Origin: Polydactylus sextarius
Lineage: Eukaryota; Chordata; Actinopteri; Polynemidae
Assembly (NCBI GenBank): GCA_016801845.1
Contig: CM028916.1
Span: 14,380,014 to 14,444,013, forward strand
DNA length: 64,000 nucleotides
Direction: 5' to 3'
The notes beneath the pieces were generated by a model. It saw only the letters and a program-made list of their open reading frames with translations. It ran no database searches and was not told the origin of the DNA. How positions within the stretch are numbered: the first letter of the stretch is position 1; each line of letters opens with the position of its first letter. Made by a program: the position numbers and the translations under genes. Below are positions 61,813 to 64,000 of this stretch, one piece after another.

Positions 61813-64000
61813 ATGTTTCCTTTGTATGTTTAAGGTGCGGTCCCTGCAGGTAACTCAGTACTTTTTGATAATTTAACTGCAGTCCAAGGCAGACATAGCC
61901 AGAAATTCTTAACGTCTTCATTCAACAGTCGCCTAGATTTGAGCGTAGTCTGGTATCTGAACTATAAAGAAGCTAAATGTGTCTGCATGACATAAACATA
62001 AAGGTGCTCTCAAGATCTTTCAATTCAAAGCAATCCACATAAGTGTGAACTACAGATGTTCATGCCAATTTAACAGCCCACAAAGCGACCTGTGTTATCG
62101 TTGTGTGTGTTTTTCACTCTTAAAACAAATAGTGGATCTGCTCCCTCCTGCTGCTCTGTGCCAGGATGCTGGGTTCACAAAGCAAATTACTTACTGTTAT
62201 TTATTTTCTCTCTGAATGAACTGCCCTAAAGGTTTTGGAAGACTTTGGAAGACTGAACAAGGGAGCGTGGGTGGGAGGGGAAGGTCACTTGTGATGTGAT
62301 TCCAACAGTTCAATGATGAAAAGAAGGCCAACAGGTGAATAGATCTATTGAAGATAGTTATAATTCCTTTGATAGATAATGTCAGAGTTTCATTTTTACA
62401 TAGTGCTACTCCACAGGCCGGATCTCCTCCTTCCCATTCCTACAGGTTCACCCAGCAGTCGTGTTGAATGTTGAACTCAATAACCCAGCTTTGTGTAATT
62501 GGCAGGCTTATTTCCCCTGCAAATTATCAGACTAAATCACCGGTTGCATTGGTTTTTTACTAAAACTGTGTCATCACATAATCAAATGGAAAAACAATAT
62601 CGTCGTACACCACCTGGAAACCAGTGTTGACATCGCAGTATGGCAACTGATATGTTGTTTCCGTGCCAAGTGGTTTTAACATTTGATTGTGCAAACTGTT
62701 GTTTTCAAGATGTTTTTCGCATGTAAGTTACACATGTTTGTGCTTGGTGTGAATGTTTTGATTTTCACATAATAATCTGTTTGTGTTGAGTGTGACACCC
62801 AATCCACGGTGAAGTCACTATTTTGAAAGGTGGCATGTCAAGGATGGATTCCTCTAAGCTAACCACACAATGACAAGAGCTCAAATACCATGTATTCATT
62901 CTGTTGGCTGCATGTAGCAGCTTGTGAGTCTATCGTGTTCTTGTATACATCAGAATCTACTTAATAACAGCTTAGCTTCACAGGCGAAACTAAAGAGGTA
63001 TATATGTCCTTCATATAAGGTGTGTAGGAGGAAAAAAAAAAACACTTTCCCTTCTATTCTATTTTTGTCATAAATACACAAGTCATATGATCACTTATCT
63101 CTAGAGGTGAAACACAGACAGACAGCATGCAAGCAGGGCTGATAATTACTAGATAAGGCATGATGTGAGTAATTAATTTGGCCAGCAGTTGAAAATTAAA
63201 ATCCCTTTATTAGACAGAAATATTGAAAAAAATTGTTGTTTAATGATTTTATTTTTCCTATTTTCTCATATGCAGCTATATATAAGAAACAACACCTAAT
63301 TAGATGGTTTAACTTACTCTATTTACAACTGTGAATATTGTATAAAACTACAGGCTGTAATTGTTTTATAAAAGTGAATCGGAAAGTTAATAAACGTTAA
63401 CAATAGAGTTAAAAAAAAAAAAAACTTTGCTCTGTGTTTCAATACAAGTCTTGTGTAGATAGATTTTCCCCAGTCAATGACACACTGCCATAAATAATTT
63501 GAAGTTGACACAGACTACTGTTATTGACTCTGTCAACCTCACCTAGCCTCGTGAGATTTACGAGCACATGTTCCATGTGGTGCATTTCTGCAGAAATTAG
63601 ATCAGATAAGGCCTTTTAGTTTTTATTAACTCTGTTCTTACTGCGCACACCTGTAAGCCATAAAACTGGAAAACTTTCAAAGTACAGGATGAAACGATGA
63701 CACTGATCTCTGAGCAGAACTTGGCCCATAAATCTTCCCATTTCTGTCACATTGAAACTGATTTCAGATGCAAACGTCTCTTTGGGCAGAGTACACTGTC
63801 ACTGCAACTTTGACTCTGGTCTTCTTGAGAGTCACTTGTTGATGTTTTGGAATGTTAGTCACTTCAGTGACTAACACCCTGGTTGTTGTTAACATACTTC
63901 AGTGATTTTTTTGGCAGCGTGTTCAGTTACTAAACACTCAAGAATAAAAAACTCATGCCAACATAATAATTCACATGCATGAATAAGCTATGTTACAGTT
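61813..64000. other. upstream intergenic region
   Basis: Non-coding AT-rich sequence beyond the foxq1 promoter. An A-run is present near 63411-63424. Short open frames here lack domains, and no neighbouring gene on the foxq1 side is reached. Confidence 0.6.

Overview
This is vertebrate nuclear DNA, almost certainly from a teleost fish and probably a percomorph. It is AT-rich and mostly non-coding, with many microsatellites, a tRNA-derived SINE with a fish-type tail, and several copies of a palindromic repeat common in spiny-rayed fish. Both repeat families are recognised from memory, not by database search. Only three protein-coding genes can be supported. All are forkhead transcription factors on the minus strand, in the order foxq1 (60517-61356), foxf2 (56203-58597, two exons) and foxc1 (48800-50218). 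This is the conserved FOXQ1-FOXF2-FOXC1 cluster of vertebrates (human 6p25), here packed into about 12.6 kb. The a/b teleost ohnolog cannot be decided from the window alone.

Region by region: 1-47.4 kb, on the 3' side of foxc1, is a gene desert. It holds three copies of the foldback repeat (about 5.5, 19.1 and 29.5 kb), microsatellites at 35.6, 38.5, 41.4, 43.1, 43.6, 45.4, 46.4 and 47.0 kb, and several blocks of complex, motif-dense sequence that look like conserved regulatory DNA. No exon of gmds, the mammalian neighbour on this side, was recognised. 47.4-50.9 kb is foxc1 with its 3' UTR and promoter region. 50.9-55.6 kb is intergenic, with CTCF-like motifs in divergent orientation, a long TA/TG microsatellite and the SINE. 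56.0-58.9 kb is foxf2. 58.9-60.2 kb is intergenic. 60.2-61.6 kb is foxq1 with a clear TATA/GC-box promoter. 61.6-64 kb is upstream intergenic DNA.

The three proteins share a forkhead domain with intact recognition helices. From family knowledge, foxc1 acts in neural crest, periocular mesenchyme, somite, vascular and kidney development, foxf2 in pericyte, gut and craniofacial mesenchyme, and foxq1 in epithelia. Their retained clustering and shared orientation beside a long desert suggest shared long-range enhancers, which is inference. No unprecedented gene system was found. The most checkable oddities are the divergent CTCF-like motifs between foxc1 and foxf2, a 40-nt pure purine tract 7 nt before the foxf2 start codon, a genomic A20 run at the foxq1 poly(A) site, and the self-complementary repeats.
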